Shown here: positions 1 through 11,280 of the stretch, piece after piece
Layout of the letters: each line of letters opens with the position of its first letter
Position numbering within the stretch: the stretch's first letter is position 1
Origin: Xiphophorus maculatus
Taxonomy: Eukaryota; Chordata; Actinopteri; Cyprinodontiformes; Poeciliidae
DNA length: 64,000 nt
Reading direction: 5' to 3'
Assembly (NCBI RefSeq): GCF_002775205.1
Contig: NC_036450.1
Location: forward strand, 12,171,479-12,235,478
Translations under genes and position numbers: made by a program
The notes under the pieces: generated by a model
Told to the model about the DNA's origin: nothing
The model's input: the letters and a program-made list of their open reading frames with translations, nothing else
The model's database searches: none

Positions 1-71
1 ATTTTGAAAACATTGCCAGTTTTGAAAATATTTATGTTTTATTTAACATTTATGCCAGTTATTATTTTTTT

Positions 72-202
72 ATGAGGCCGCCATCTCCTAAAGTCATACT
101 TTTCTTCACTGTTTTATTATTTAGCATAAGTCATGTTGGACCCATCTGTGAGAGCAGTCCAGCCAGCTCTGGAAGCGAAAGGAGCAAGACCGATGAAAAC
201 AG
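72..202 (+). CDS. possible signal-peptide exon of an unidentified secreted or membrane protein
   Basis: An ATG at 72 opens a 43-codon reading frame that begins with a short basic start followed by a hydrophobic run (VILFFTVLLFSISHVG), the shape of a secretion signal. It is followed by a polar Ser/Glu-rich stretch. A GT donor (cag/gtttgt) follows position 202 and would leave two bases of a codon. None of the acceptors I tried near 4,292 joins it in the right phase, so an intermediate exon would be needed or the exon is not real. I do not recognise the protein. It could also be chance, because the donor is weak and the surrounding DNA is AT-rich. Confidence 0.25.
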
Positions 203-209
203 GTTTGTA

Positions 210-3200
210 TTTTTAGTGAAAACTAAATATTTGACAGAAAACAATATGCTCTGAAACATCTCCTACACTCTGTCTTAATTGGCTGATGCAACCTTGACTG
301 TAGGTTGTTCCTGGGCAGCATCATTACTTGTAGCAAAACAATGCAGCCCAGAAGTGTTCGCAAGGACAGTGACGGCCCACTTCAAGCTAAACTCCCCTCA
401 TAAATGGCATCAAACTTACTTTTGACTTGTCAATAGGGCATGAAGGTACTGGCTCTTTGGAATAACAAGATGTTTTGGGACTTTTTTATGCTCTACATGA
501 TTCAGCAATAATTACAGCTACTGCTGTGGCTTACTCCGGGGATTCCTAATTGCACATTGGGAGTTGTATTAGGCAGAGCACTAATTAACAAAGTGTGTTT
601 CATTTTTTATAACCTAATTTTCAAAGCATCAAGCGGCATATTATCATAAGACCTCCGTCTGATGGTCTTCTTAACTATATTACTTGGATTGATGGTAGTT
701 TAATGCTTTGTAAAATAATCCCTCTTTATACACTGGCATGTTTTATATCTTATTTATGAAAATTATTTTTTTTAATGATTAATATGTTTTATTATATTAT
801 TAGTTATTATTTTTAATGTTAATTATTAATATTAATATTAAAAATATTAATTATTAATATTAGTATGTTTTTTAAACATAAAATTATGGTCAATTCCCTA
901 GACATTTTTGCTGTGTGGTTTTAAACTTCCCAAGACGGTCATTGCTCATACTGCACTGCAGTTGAGTTCGGAAGCTGGAATTTCAGAGTCTCAACCTGGA
1001 ATAATCAACAGAACCTACTCTAGTTTACAATTTAGACATAAAAATAATGTGGTTAACAAATCCCAGACCTCAAAATCCTATATGGCTGCTGTGTGCAGAT
1101 ACACCTCCACCACATGATGTTCCCACCTTCCTATCTCCAAATCCTTCTACAATAAAGCTGATCTGGTGATTTCTGGGGGTTGTGCATTTTGATTTTCTCC
1201 TTTGAACATGCATTGTTTATTGAAAACCATTGAGTTTTATTCTGGTGTTAACTTAGCAATCTATGTCCTCCTGTATTTTACTTTCCTTACTACTAACATG
1301 TATTAACAAGAGTTTAGTTCTCTCTATTCAATGTTTTATGTTAAAGACAAACAAAAAAAAAGTTTTCTGATGTAATAATAAACAAATCCATAATATAATT
1401 TTATAGCATGAGTTGTAGTTGTCTAAGTAACTATTTGTTTTCTTATATGCAATAGGCCATTGACCTGGGCAGACTTTTTAAGGGAGAGTGCCATCTACAT
1501 TTTGGCAGCTCGGCCTAATAGCTCTGCCATGCACATCCGGATGCCTCTATAGTCCAGGTTCCTCCAGTGCGGCCTGCAGAGAGAGGAAGAGTGATGTAGT
1601 CCATGGATGAACAGGGGGAAGAGATAAACTTGCCGACATGATGTCATGACAAGTGAAACTGAGGAAACCGATTGAAGCACCAAGAGGTAGTAGCGAATGA
1701 AGCAATCAACAGAAACTCTCCTCTCCAGAGTCACTTCAGCATAACACAGGCAACATGAATGTGTTTGATACACAGACACCCCAAGTGGAAGCAGCTGTCA
1801 TAGCTCCAAACTCTAAACAGTTTCCAAAACGTGTAAGAGATACGATGAGAAGGACAGCCACCCTCTTCATGATTGGCCGGTTTGTGAAATTTCTGAAACT
1901 TTGGGTGTCTCTATTAACACATAAGAAGCCAGGATGCTAAAAGTGACATAATGCCATATAAGGTAAATAACACTCATTTCTGAGTGAGTTCATTAGTGAC
2001 AAGCTGTTACTCTGTTCAAGTATTTGTTACTTCAAGCTTCTCCATGTGCTAATGATAAACACATGACATTGCATTGGGTTTTCAGTTCAGAGCCCCTGGT
2101 GAATCAATGCTATCTACATACAATAAAAGCCAACTGCTACACATACCAATATAAATTATTATTCATTAAAGCTGTATTTATTCCTGTATCTTTAGACGTA
2201 TCCTGTTTATCCCAGTTTCATCCAAGAATCTGTGTTCTTCTGAAATACTAACTGTGAAAAGGATGTGAACATTAATGAAAGCTAACCTTCTAAGTGACAT
2301 GTATGTATATGTATATATACTGCCATATAGTCCTACTGCTTTTGTTGTGCTCTCCGAGCTGCACTATGACAAAGTAAAAACAATCGCTTATTTCGTTCTA
2401 ATCACAATATTTGCACCGTGAGACTGATATAAAATTTAATCATTGTCTGACATAAACACTGTAATGAATTACTGAAAGAAAGTGAGATGTGACAGAGAAA
2501 TGGGGTTTCTTTCCCAGTAGGCGTAGCTATTGAGAAAAAAAAGGTTGCCAGGAAAAGATGGACTGAAAAAGTGTAAATGAGATTTCCCTTTAAACCACTG
2601 GGGTATTGGACATTGTGTAGTGTATATGAAAGATGTATGCCTTGTTCTTTTAATGAATAAAGTGTAGAAATAAAATTTAACTTGTTGGTTGAAGAGATAT
2701 GTCACAGTGTTGTAATAAACACTTGGATTTACACTTTAGCTTGTGTCCTGTGTTGTTTTCATAATGTATCAACGCGTTGTGGAGAGTGAAGTGTTGTCTG
2801 GTGCTAAGTTAGAGAGATCAACTAACCTAATAGTCAGTGATGCTGGAGGATGCCAGGGTACCTGGTGAAAACCCACGCATGTATGAGGAGAACATGCAAT
2901 CTCCAACAAAAAACTCCCACCTCTGGGTGGGACTTGAAGTCAGGACCTTATGTCTATAAGGTAAGAGTGCTAGCACTTCAAGAGACTATTATCACAAAAT
3001 CACTAGTAAACTTATTTGTACTTCTGGAAAATCTGATAAAATAACAGTAACTGAAGTCTACTTTAAGTTATACTTCTCTTTGGTCGCTTTAGTGGCCTTT
3101 ATTTAACCGTTGTCAGACAATAATGCAGAAAGGGAAGGTCTTTTCACTGGTGTTTCCTTGGAGGCAACCATGACTGATCAAAACAAGAATGCCATCAAAC

Positions 3201-4260
3201 ACCAATCCCTTTTGTAGCAACTACTCTGCTCTTCTAATTCAATCAGAATGACAGATGCCTTGTGCTCATCAACAATTTGCCCTCACCTAACTGTAGGATC
3301 ACGGACGTTATGCAAGCATGTCAGTTTGTGGCGGGGGTAAACGAGGTTTTCATGATTTATTATTAACTTCCATTAATTTAATTATGGAATTCCATCTCAT
3401 CACTCTTCACAGCAAACTGGACTGCAAGCGATGCAAATTGCCACCATAAAAACTGAAACAGCTAGAATATTTATGTTTCAAAGCTCTCTGAATGTACCGT
3501 AGTCTCAATTTTGGACTAATGTTGCCACTATTCATTGTTTCAGTAATATTGATGTATGACATAGTATTTTGAAATTAGTAAACAAAATGTACATTTTCTT
3601 AGTTCACAGAATTGGATCGTAAGCTTGAATTTACATTTGCTCACAAAACTCAGCTTCTCCAAACTGAAAACATTTTACTTTTTCTGCCAATAACACAAAA
3701 CTTATGCCAAGTTTCAGATTCAAGTGAAGAAACAATGCAAGGCAAAGAGTTCCACAGAGCATCCAGATGACCAGGCTTTTTTTTCCCCCAGGTGAGCAAA
3801 TGTTTGTTTGTTTTTTTTTACATGAAAATAAATAACGCTAAATAATAACTACACCTAAGAAATATTATTAAACCAGAGTAACAAGGAATAAGTAAAAACA
3901 AGAAATAAACATGACTAGAAACACTAAGAAGGACTGAAAACAGAATCAAGACTGATCAAATGAAGAAACGAAGGAACACAGAATAATCAAACCTCAAAAA
4001 CATAAACTGGCTTTTGTCTGAATTCACCTTAAACTGATTCAGTCTTAAAACTGTAGATTGAGATTTGAGTGTTCAAAACTCTCAGCCTTAAAATGGCCGA
4101 AGGTCATGGGGAAAGAGGTGTCTGCCATGAGGCTACCTTCTTCTTGCTAAGTGGACTTCCCACATGAAATAGTTGTTTACATCAAATGCTATTGTGCGTT
4201 GGTCTAGAAGTCAATCTTCAAGGACCGCTATCCCAAATGTTTTACTTATTCCCCTCATTC
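210..4260. other. gene-poor AT-rich stretch
   Basis: I see no confident gene here. The stretch holds a very AT-rich segment at about 770-880 built of TAAT/ATTA inversions, a possible minus-strand terminal exon at 1,493-1,580, and a SINE/LINE-type fragment at 2,848-2,985. The longest open frames look random: they lack recognisable domains and sit in DNA with frequent stops. Confidence 0.5.
2848..2985. repeat. interspersed repeat fragment of a common fish LINE/SINE tail type
   Basis: The run 'gaaaacccacgcatgtatg' followed by 'gaggagaacatgcaatctcc', and then 'gacttgaagtcaggacctta', matches a widespread fish interspersed repeat as I remember it (a form with 'gggagaacatgcaaactcc' and 'ggattcgaacccaggacctt'). 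The copy is diverged. A related fragment occurs at 60,660-60,765. Assignment to a named family is from memory and not certain. Confidence 0.5.
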
Positions 4261-4269
4261 AATACAAGT

Positions 4270-4429
4270 GAATGAAATGATGTTTCATCAGCAGGCCTCT
4301 TCAGAACTTTGTCTTACTAATGAAGTAGTTGGACCTTTTGAATCAGATGTGTGGGAGCAGAGACGTCGGAAACTGGAAGAACACCGGCCACGAGGGCTGG
4401 AGATGGACAATCACATTATAAGTTATCTG
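4270..4429 (+). CDS. possible internal exon of an unidentified gene
   Basis: An open frame rich in charged residues (ESDVWEQRRRKLEEHRPRGL, then EMDNHIISYL) ends exactly at a strong donor, ctg/gtaagt, after position 4,429 in phase 0. Several AG acceptors lie upstream (4,268, 4,291, 4,294, 4,304), so the 5' boundary is uncertain. The composition looks protein-like, with a probable amphipathic helix, but I do not recognise the family. A possible next exon begins near 4,937-4,949. It may belong to the same gene as the signal-peptide exon at 72-202, although the phases do not match directly. Confidence 0.35.
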
Positions 4430-4936
4430 GTAAGTGGAAAAGGACAACCAGTAAAAAGAATAAAAACTTTAATTTGCAGCCAGATAGTTTTTAAACCTTT
4501 GCTACATTTCCATTGTGTGCATACAATGATTGGAGTTCAATCTTGCAGTTACATTACTCCAAATATTAACTTGGAAATCACGCTGTTGAGATTGTGAACT
4601 AATCATGCAAAAGTGTGGGAGAAAAATGGTTTTGATGGGATATTATGCAATTGTTTCATAACAGATTCAATTGTTAATCTCTTGACCGTGCTAATTGCTG
4701 CACAAAATGCTTGGTCAAATGTGAATGAGTTTGATCATTTAACCCAAATAAACTGAAAATATATTCCTGATGAAAACATTTCCCTGAAAAGACAGAAATA
4801 GAAGCAATATGTGATTTAGTATTTGCATTTTATGATTCTAGTACCTTTTTCTCAAATGATAATGTTTATACAGTAAAGTAACTGACAGTAAACCATATAT
4901 CTCAGTTTTTCATTGTGTGTTTTCTTCCTGCAAAGT

Positions 4937-5236
4937 CTTTACACAAAGAAAGTATTTGCTGAAATTGAAAGATTAGAGGCGAACACAGAGCAGAATCCCA
5001 ATTGTTCCAGTTCAGCATCTTACATTTGGTTATATATTTTGCAGCCTTTTGTAACGGGTACCAGGGTTCCGGACTCGTCAGCAGCAGATGAAGCTGAAAA
5101 ACAGCATGTAAATGAGCACACGGGAGATACCGTCTGTGTTACTCCAATTTCTTGCAGCTTATTTATTGAACAAACCAGCTCATTTAACTGTCAACACAGC
5201 CTAATTTATAGTTCAGTAATTTACTGTACATATTAG
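4937..5236 (+). CDS. possible terminal exon of an unidentified gene
   Basis: After a pyrimidine-rich stretch and a 'ctgcaaag' acceptor at about 4,935, an open frame runs about 100 codons to TAG at 5,234-5,236. It starts with a helical-looking charged segment (KKVFAEIERLEANTEQNP) and becomes less convincing after the Cys. The canonical acceptor at 4,935 is out of phase with the donor at 4,429. An AG at 4,947-4,948 would be in phase 0. No domain is recognised. The second half may be untranslated or chance sequence. Confidence 0.25.
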   Translation, partial: LYTKKVFAEIERLEANTEQNPNCSSSASYIWLYILQPFVTGTRVPDSSAADEAEKQHVNEHTGDTVCVTPISCSLFIEQTSSFNCQHSLIYSSVIYCTY

Positions 5237-5585
5237 ACATATTCCACCATTGACATAAACATCAACATTCGCTTAAAGTTTAAACCTGCATTGAAGGGTT
5301 TAAACCTTAAAACCGCAAGACCTCTAGAATGCTCAGTTTTAAGTTCATGACCACATTAATAAGTAAGGATACTTACCCAAAGCAGCCAGCAGGGGTTTTT
5401 TGTGTTCAAGCTTGCAGCAGGCAGCAGTTCAACAATAAACACCCCATTCTGACTCATGGTGCTGATTTTCTACAAGTTTCCAAATTCATTCTAAGCCATC
5501 TAGTTTGATAGAGTTCATTTTGATGAAAACAGTATATGGTTTGTTAGGGGTTGCAGCAAAAACAGCTGAACTAGAAGCTAAAATA

Positions 5586-6826
5586 CACTGCCTGGCCAAA
5601 AAAAGTCGCCACCTGGATTTAACTAAGCAAATAGGTACAAGCCTCCTATTGGATAAGTACTGCATAGGCAATTATCTTTCAGCTGGCAACAAGTTATTTA
5701 ACCCCAGCTGATGCAATGAGTAACTCTTCATTTCTTAAACAACCATGGCAAAAGACATCCTGTGGTCATGGAAAAGATGTTAGTCTGTTTAAGAAGGGTC
5801 AAATCATTGGTATGCATCAAGCAGAGAAAACATCTAAGGAGATTACAGAAACTACTAGAATTCGGTTAAGAACTGTCCTACGCATCATAAAAACTGGAAG
5901 GATGGTGGGGAACCATCGTCTTCCAGGAAGAAATGTGGTCAGAAAAAAAATCCTGAATGATCGTGATCGGCGATTACTTAAACGTTTGGTCAAATCGAAG
6001 AAAAACAGCAGAACTCAGGAGTATGTTTAATTGTGAACGCAAAAGCATTTCCACACGCACAATGCGAAGGGAACTCAAGGGGTTGGGATTGAACAGCTGT
6101 GTAGCCGTAAGAAAACCTCTAATCAGTAAGGCTGACCAGAAAAAAAGGCTTCAGTTTGCTAGGGAGCATAAAGATTGGACTCTGGAGGAATGGAAGAGGG
6201 TCATGTGGTCTGATAAGTCCAGATTTACCCTGTTCCAGAGTGATGGGCGCATCAGGGTAAGAAGAAAGGCAGGTGAAGTGATGCACCCATCAGGCCTAGT
6301 GCCTACTGTACAAGCCTGTGGGGGCAGTGCTATGATCTGGGGTTGCTGCAGTTGGTCAGGTCTAGGTTCAGCAACATTGTGTGCCCAAAGAATGAGGTCA
6401 GCTGACTACCTGAATGACCAGGTTATTCCATCAATGGATTTTGTCTTCCCAAATGGAACAGGCATATTCCAAGATGACAATGCCAGGATTCATCAGGCTC
6501 ACATTGTGAAAGAGTGGTTCAGGGAGCATGAGACATCTTTTTCACACATGGATTGGCCACCACAGAGTCCAGACCTTAACCCCATTGAGAATCTTTGGGA
6601 TGTGCTGGAGAAGGCTTTGCGCAGTGGTCAGACTCTCCCATCATCAATACAAGATCTTGGTGAAAGATTAATGCAATACTGGATGGAAATAAATCTCATG
6701 ACACTGCAGAAGCTTATTGAAACAATGCCACAGCGAATGCGGGCTGTAATCAAAGCTAAAGGCGGTCCAACAAAATATGAGTGTGACCATTTTTTTGGTG
6801 GCGACTTTTTTTTTGGCCAGGAAGTG
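5586..6826 (+). mobile_element. Tc1/mariner transposon of DD36E (Incomer-like) type
   Basis: The element is 1,241 bp long and bounded by TA dinucleotides (5,584-5,585 and 6,827-6,828), the target-site duplication of this superfamily. Its terminal inverted repeats of about 28 bp read 'cactgcctggcc' + 7 A + 'gtcgccacc' on the left and, as reverse complement, 'cacttcctggcc' + 9 A + 'gtcgccacc' on the right. They differ at one base and in homopolymer length. It carries one transposase gene on the plus strand, broken by a frameshift. The 36-residue spacing between the second and third catalytic residues is what defines the DD36E group, described as Incomer. Confidence 0.9.
5716..6826 (+). pseudogene. 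Tc1-like transposase, frameshifted
   Basis: The product would cut and paste the element at TA sites. The N-terminal part (5,716 to about 5,995) has the paired-type helix-turn-helix region (FKKGQIIGMH, then EITETTRIRLRTVLRIIK). The C-terminal part, in another frame from about 5,988, has the catalytic triad: Asp in MWSDKSRF, the second Asp in FQDDNARIH, and Glu in NPIENLWD, with 36 residues between the last two. A one-base-type frameshift near 5,988-6,000 (around [15 protein letters not shown]) separates the halves, so no full-length enzyme is made without correction. The C-terminal frame also runs through the right terminal repeat and stops only at 6,901 outside the element, so the original stop is lost or was at the very end. 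All three catalytic residues remain, which suggests a fairly recent loss. Confidence 0.88.
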
Positions 6827-8926
6827 TATATATACATATATAAAAAAAGCTTTATGTTCCTCACAAGTTTGTGTTTTAAACACAAACATTTGACAATCTA
6901 AATTGCTCTCACTAGTGAAACACATCAGTCTGAGTAATTCTTCAAAGTTTGCTAAGAATCTGAGCTTTTTTGTTTGAATAACACCAAATAAAACTTTAAT
7001 TTTTGCCCATATAAAACTCCATAGACCCAAGGAGAATCACCAGGCCTCCATAGTGCAGTGATCATATCTGGCCACAGGATGGAGCCAAATCCACATTCTC
7101 TGATTCAGCAAAGTGTAAATTGGACTCAAACTGCTTCAATTCACCAAAATATATTTTTGTCAACTCCTATCAGCTTTAAACAGTTTCCTCCACATGCTCA
7201 TTGCCACACATTTACAATTCAGTTTCAAAACTAAAAATGAAACACAGAAGACAACTGTAGTAAAAAACATGATTCAGTGATAAAGTTGGAACCAAACCAT
7301 CAGGGTCATTGAATGCAGGAGTTTTCAGTAACATCAACTCTTATCATTGTCCTTATAGAAACAGAAAAATGTTTCCTCCCTGCATTTTCCAGCCTTTATG
7401 AAAGAAATCTGGATAAAAAGATCTAATCTGCCAAAGAAATGACTCATTACATCAGCAATATTCACATTTAAAATGACTTCTCAGTCAGAGACTGGATTCT
7501 TTAAAGAACAATTACAGACTGGAAATTGTTGGGCCAATCTGATTTGGAGTGATAGGCTGGGATGAGAGAAACATTTAGACTGCTGGTTTATTATTTTGTA
7601 AAGAATAAAGCAAAATAAACACGTGACAAAGTTCAGCAACATAAAACCATTTGATTGTTTTCTTTTAGTTTTTTCAGCTATAAATCCCTCATATTTGTTT
7701 TATTTACAGTTGTGTATTAAAAGAAAATTATCTCAACTTAAGTATTTTTTCTATTAAAGTTAAAGTTGCTGCTGTTGATTCATTGGGATGTACAGTTTTA
7801 TCTTTCAAATCTATTTCAGCTCTCAGTGTTTGAAAAATATTAACACCATAAAAAAGCAACAAAAAATAACTCTCAAAACAAGTTTAAAAATATAGAAAAT
7901 CTATATGGAAATTGAAAAATATTCAAGAAATATGGACTTTAAACAAGCTTCTATATCTTCCTGAGACAATATCTGTATATTTTCATCTTATTTCAAGTTT
8001 ACTGAGATATTTACAGTCAAAACTACACAAAATACGTGGAATGAGAGTTGCAAAAATAGACATAAATTTAGCAAACAACTGCATAAACCCATGTATCAAA
8101 TTGTCCTCTTTGATGGCCTCTGAGGCCACTGCTGTTTTAGCACAAAATTATGGCCAAATCAAACTAGTTGTGATGGAAACAACATCCAGCAGAGGGCGCA
8201 GTTCCTGCTAGTTTAGGTTTTATTGCAGTCTGAGTTGTGGTTCACCATCTAACTTCTCATTGTGGAATCAAACTCAGGAAACAGTTTGGATTTTACAGAG
8301 CTGAAGTTGGCTTCAGATTGAGCTTCCAATTCAGGAAATGGGTAAAGGGCCTTTACCCATTAGGGCCACCTACTGGTTGAGCATTTTCAATCTGCTTGAG
8401 TTTAAAAGCTGAAATACTTGCACTCTTAAAATATGGGCTACATTATTCTACACCAATAGCAGAAAACTTTAAACTACAGATTGTGATTAGTGAAAATTGT
8501 GCCATAAATCCAGGTAAAAGCCAGGATCTGGCAGACAGGGGACAAGTTACTAGTTATCTCTCTGAGTTTTTAACTCTTCACTATAGCATGTAGTTATTGT
8601 TTCTAGTAATCTTTCTCCAGTTCACCTCTTGTGATTTCTGTGCCTCCATGGTTTAAGGATGCCTTGTTGGTCCCCAGATTCTCCTCCACTCCTCTGTTGT
8701 CTGCTGCAGCTCTGCTGTCCTCACATTCATCTGCCTGATTGTCTCCAACACCATTTGGATCTCACAAACTATTCACTTCCTGAAGAAGCTTCTCTTTAAC
8801 ATAACTCCTTACTATATTCTACATTTACCATCATCTGCCAGGCTGAACCTCAACCACACCTTGAACCAGGGAGCTTTTCAGAGACTTCAGTGACCTCTGA
8901 GGTTACTCAAAGTCGCTTTCTAATGG

Positions 8927-8971
8927 GCAGAAAGTGATTTAAACTCTGTCAGAGTCTAAATCACTTTCTGC
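8927..8971. repeat. 45-bp near-perfect palindrome
   Basis: The 22-base left arm (8,927-8,948, starting gcagaaagtgattta) is the reverse complement of 8,950-8,971 except for one position, with a single base between the arms. The loop is too small for a microRNA precursor. It may be the ends of a small inverted-repeat element, or a hairpin in the DNA. Confidence 0.8.
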
Positions 8972-9108
8972 TTAGTGAAATCCACCATGTCCTCCCTTTT
9001 CATAGAGAGACATGGTGACTGTGGTCCAGATACATTAAAAGGATTGAAATCAAACCTGTATTGAAGCTTCACAAATCAAAGCTTTAATGCAGCTTCATTT
9101 AGGGAAAG

Positions 9109-9135
9109 AAAAAAAAAAAAAAAAAAAAAAAAAAA
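9109..9135 (+). repeat. poly-A tract
   Basis: An uninterrupted run of about 27 A. It could be the tail of a retroposed copy. The flanking DNA before it shows no SINE or LINE that I recognise. Confidence 0.85.
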
Positions 9136-9944
9136 CTAGAAACTTGGGTTTAGATAATCTGGCCTGAATAATCTACATGATTAAAGTGTACATATTTTAG
9201 TTTTTGAAGTAGATCACATTAAAGATGCTCAAAGTAGCAAGAAATTACGTAGAATTGTCCTTTAGTGATTTCCCAAATTAGAAACTCCAATTTTCCAGCA
9301 GAACCTTAAAGGCCTGGTGTAATAACCAATAAAAGTAGAACAAAAATCATTTTCAGCAAGGTCAGATTAACCATATTGGCAGCTGGGCAATTTGCTGACC
9401 TATAACTTTTGCCGCCTCTCTTTTTATTGTTTTATTATGCACCTTATTTCTGTTATGCTAAACGTAACATTAATATCAACCAATACCCGATTGCTGCTCT
9501 CCTTAGCCATCCTCTCTGCTATTTCATTCCCCTTAATCTTATAATGTACTGAAACCCAAATAAAATTATCTGTAAGAATCATCAAATTGATTCTATGAAG
9601 TGTTTGTTTTATTTAGAGTTGATGACATGTTATGCTGCAACATGACCCTTCAGAGTAAGAGTCTTCACTTATAATTTTAAAAAGAGAACAAAATAAAAAG
9701 TTAAATTTGTACATTTATCTTGTGGCCATTTTTTAAACAGGCTCAAATTAAATGAGGACTTTATTAAGCCCAGTTACCTAAACATAAGTTCCAGTTACAC
9801 CAGCTGGAAAAAGACAGATTCAGTTGAAACAACTGACCACAAAAAGACTTTTAAACCTTAAATTTCCAAATCTTAACTAAAGACGTGGATCTGGTTCCAC
9901 AGAGACAATAGAAGGAAGCTCTGATTGGAGGAGTTCAGTCTCAC

Positions 9945-10096
9945 CTGGAGCACAGCTGCTCTGATTGGCTGTCAGCCGTCCAGATCCTGTTCTGGGTTCT
10001 TTCCCACACTGGGGGCAGCTGGTACAGACCGGATCCATCAGAACATTCTGACCCAAAGCACAGCAGGATGGATGCTCCTCCTCACCAAAGCTGCTC
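9945..10096 (-). pseudogene. shrunken RING-like exon of NLR type
   Basis: The block is bounded by an acceptor (cttcacag, exon start 10,096) and a donor (ctccag/gtgaga, exon end 9,945). It reads SSFGEEEHPSCCALGQNV, then LMDPVCTSCPQCGKEPRTGS. In the fish family the segment between the second Cys pair and CPQC normally holds GHWFCRQC and about 20 further residues. Here that middle part is missing, so the zinc site cannot form. The deletion plus intact splice sites points to decay after loss of constraint. Confidence 0.6.
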
Positions 10097-10550
10097 CTGT
10101 GAAGACATTTCTTCATCACTGAAATAGTTCACTAGCAACAGGCTGGAGCTGAAGATGTTCATGAAGGTCCACAAAAAACAAGGGACCAGAAACTGTGTCA
10201 GAACATTGATGATTTCTGGTTTTAAGTACTTCATTGAATTATATTTGGTATCATGGCTGATGCCAGTGTTCCCAGTCTGGAAGATGCTGGGTTTCACTGC
10301 TTCAGTGGGTTTACAGACAATCTGAATTGTTGCTCTTCACAAGCTTGGTTGTTTGTTTCCATGCAACATTTTAATCCATATTAATTCATTCAGACCTTCA
10401 TTCAAACTCTACTGATTTACTGACCAACATCCTTCATGTCCAACTTTAAATTAAGTTACTGTTTATTAAAACACCGAGATCAACCAGTTAATATCATTTA
10501 GATTTTATCTCTATAAAGTCACGTGAATCAGTTAGAAACTGGTTTCTTAC

Positions 10551-10677
10551 GTTCTGTCTGATGGTCCAGGTTCATTACTCAAGTATGGAGGAGGACCTTT
10601 GGACCAATCACTCCTCACAGACGGACTGATGGATCCTGGAGGTTTTGCTCTGTTCCTTTTCCGATGCCGATCTTCCA
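10551..10677 (-). pseudogene. NLR-type spacer exon
   Basis: On the minus strand it reads about 40 residues: DRHRKRNRAKPPGSISPSVR, then SDWSKGPPPYLSNEPGPSDR. It ends at a donor (aac/gtaaga) at 10,551. The pattern of Ser-Asp-x-Ser ... Pro-Pro ... Gly-Pro-Ser-Asp resembles the short repeated exons found before the FISNA domain in fish NLR genes. The 5' boundary is uncertain. Confidence 0.5.
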
Positions 10678-10859
10678 TCTTTTGGCCTTTTGGAGAGAGA
10701 AACCAGAACCAGTCAGTCCAGTGATCCAGTTCCAGTAACTGTCCTGTGAAGCAGAAAGCTGGTTCCCATCATGTGTTCAAAGGATCAGAGTGAATCATTT
10801 GAATGAATGAGTGAACATTTCCTATGAACTAGTGAACTTATTTAGCTCCCAGTGGACTT

Positions 10860-11153
10860 GAATGCATCATGACTCTATTGTAGCTCTGTATGGAGGGAGT
10901 CAGTGTGCAGAAGGTTCTGAGGGAGCAGCAGCTCAGGTCGGGTCCACAGCTCTCCTCCAGACAGAACCGGGTCCAGCTGGGATCTCAGCAACATGTCAGC
11001 CTCTGTGTGAAGCTCAGCAGGATTTCCTCTCAGCTCAAGAGACACAAAGCAGCTTTCAGGGACCACAGCATCCAGCTGAGGTACCAGCTGGACCCACTGC
11101 AAGGAATCATGGGTAAACAGCTGCTTCAATAGGGGGATGAAGCCCCCAAACAC
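10860..11153. other. GC-richer open stretch, unidentified
   Basis: Both strands are open for about 80-90 codons here, and the base composition is richer in G and C than its surroundings. On the minus strand a 'ttccttgcag' acceptor near 11,104 precedes a frame with many Leu, Glu and Pro; on the plus strand another frame ends at 11,132. It lies between NLR-type exons, so it may be another exon of that gene or part of a repeat. I do not recognise either translation. Confidence 0.3.
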
Positions 11154-11280
11154 TCAGCGAGGCCTGAAACATATTTAGTCAATTGATTCGTCTCAGAATT
11201 GAAACTCAATATAAAGAGAAACATTAATGCAACATTTTTAGCTAAAAACTGAAATGTAAATAGTTTCTTACAACTGATAT

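Larger units (their letters stand above)
6902..9876. other. intergenic stretch without a recognised gene
   Basis: I find no exon with family similarity here. The stretch contains a long near-perfect palindrome at 8,927-8,971 and a run of about 27 A at 9,109-9,135, which may be the tail of an old retroposed sequence. The longest open frame (about 7,912-8,211) has no recognisable domain and reads like AT-rich chance coding. Confidence 0.5.

Noticed and set aside
1755-1940. 61-codon plus-strand frame with an IGRFVKFLK segment as a neuropeptide precursor
   Set aside because: There is no signal peptide and no amidation or dibasic cleavage site after the motif.
8927-8971. Palindrome as a microRNA precursor
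   Set aside because: The loop is one base and the stem 22 bp; precursors need a larger loop and longer stem.
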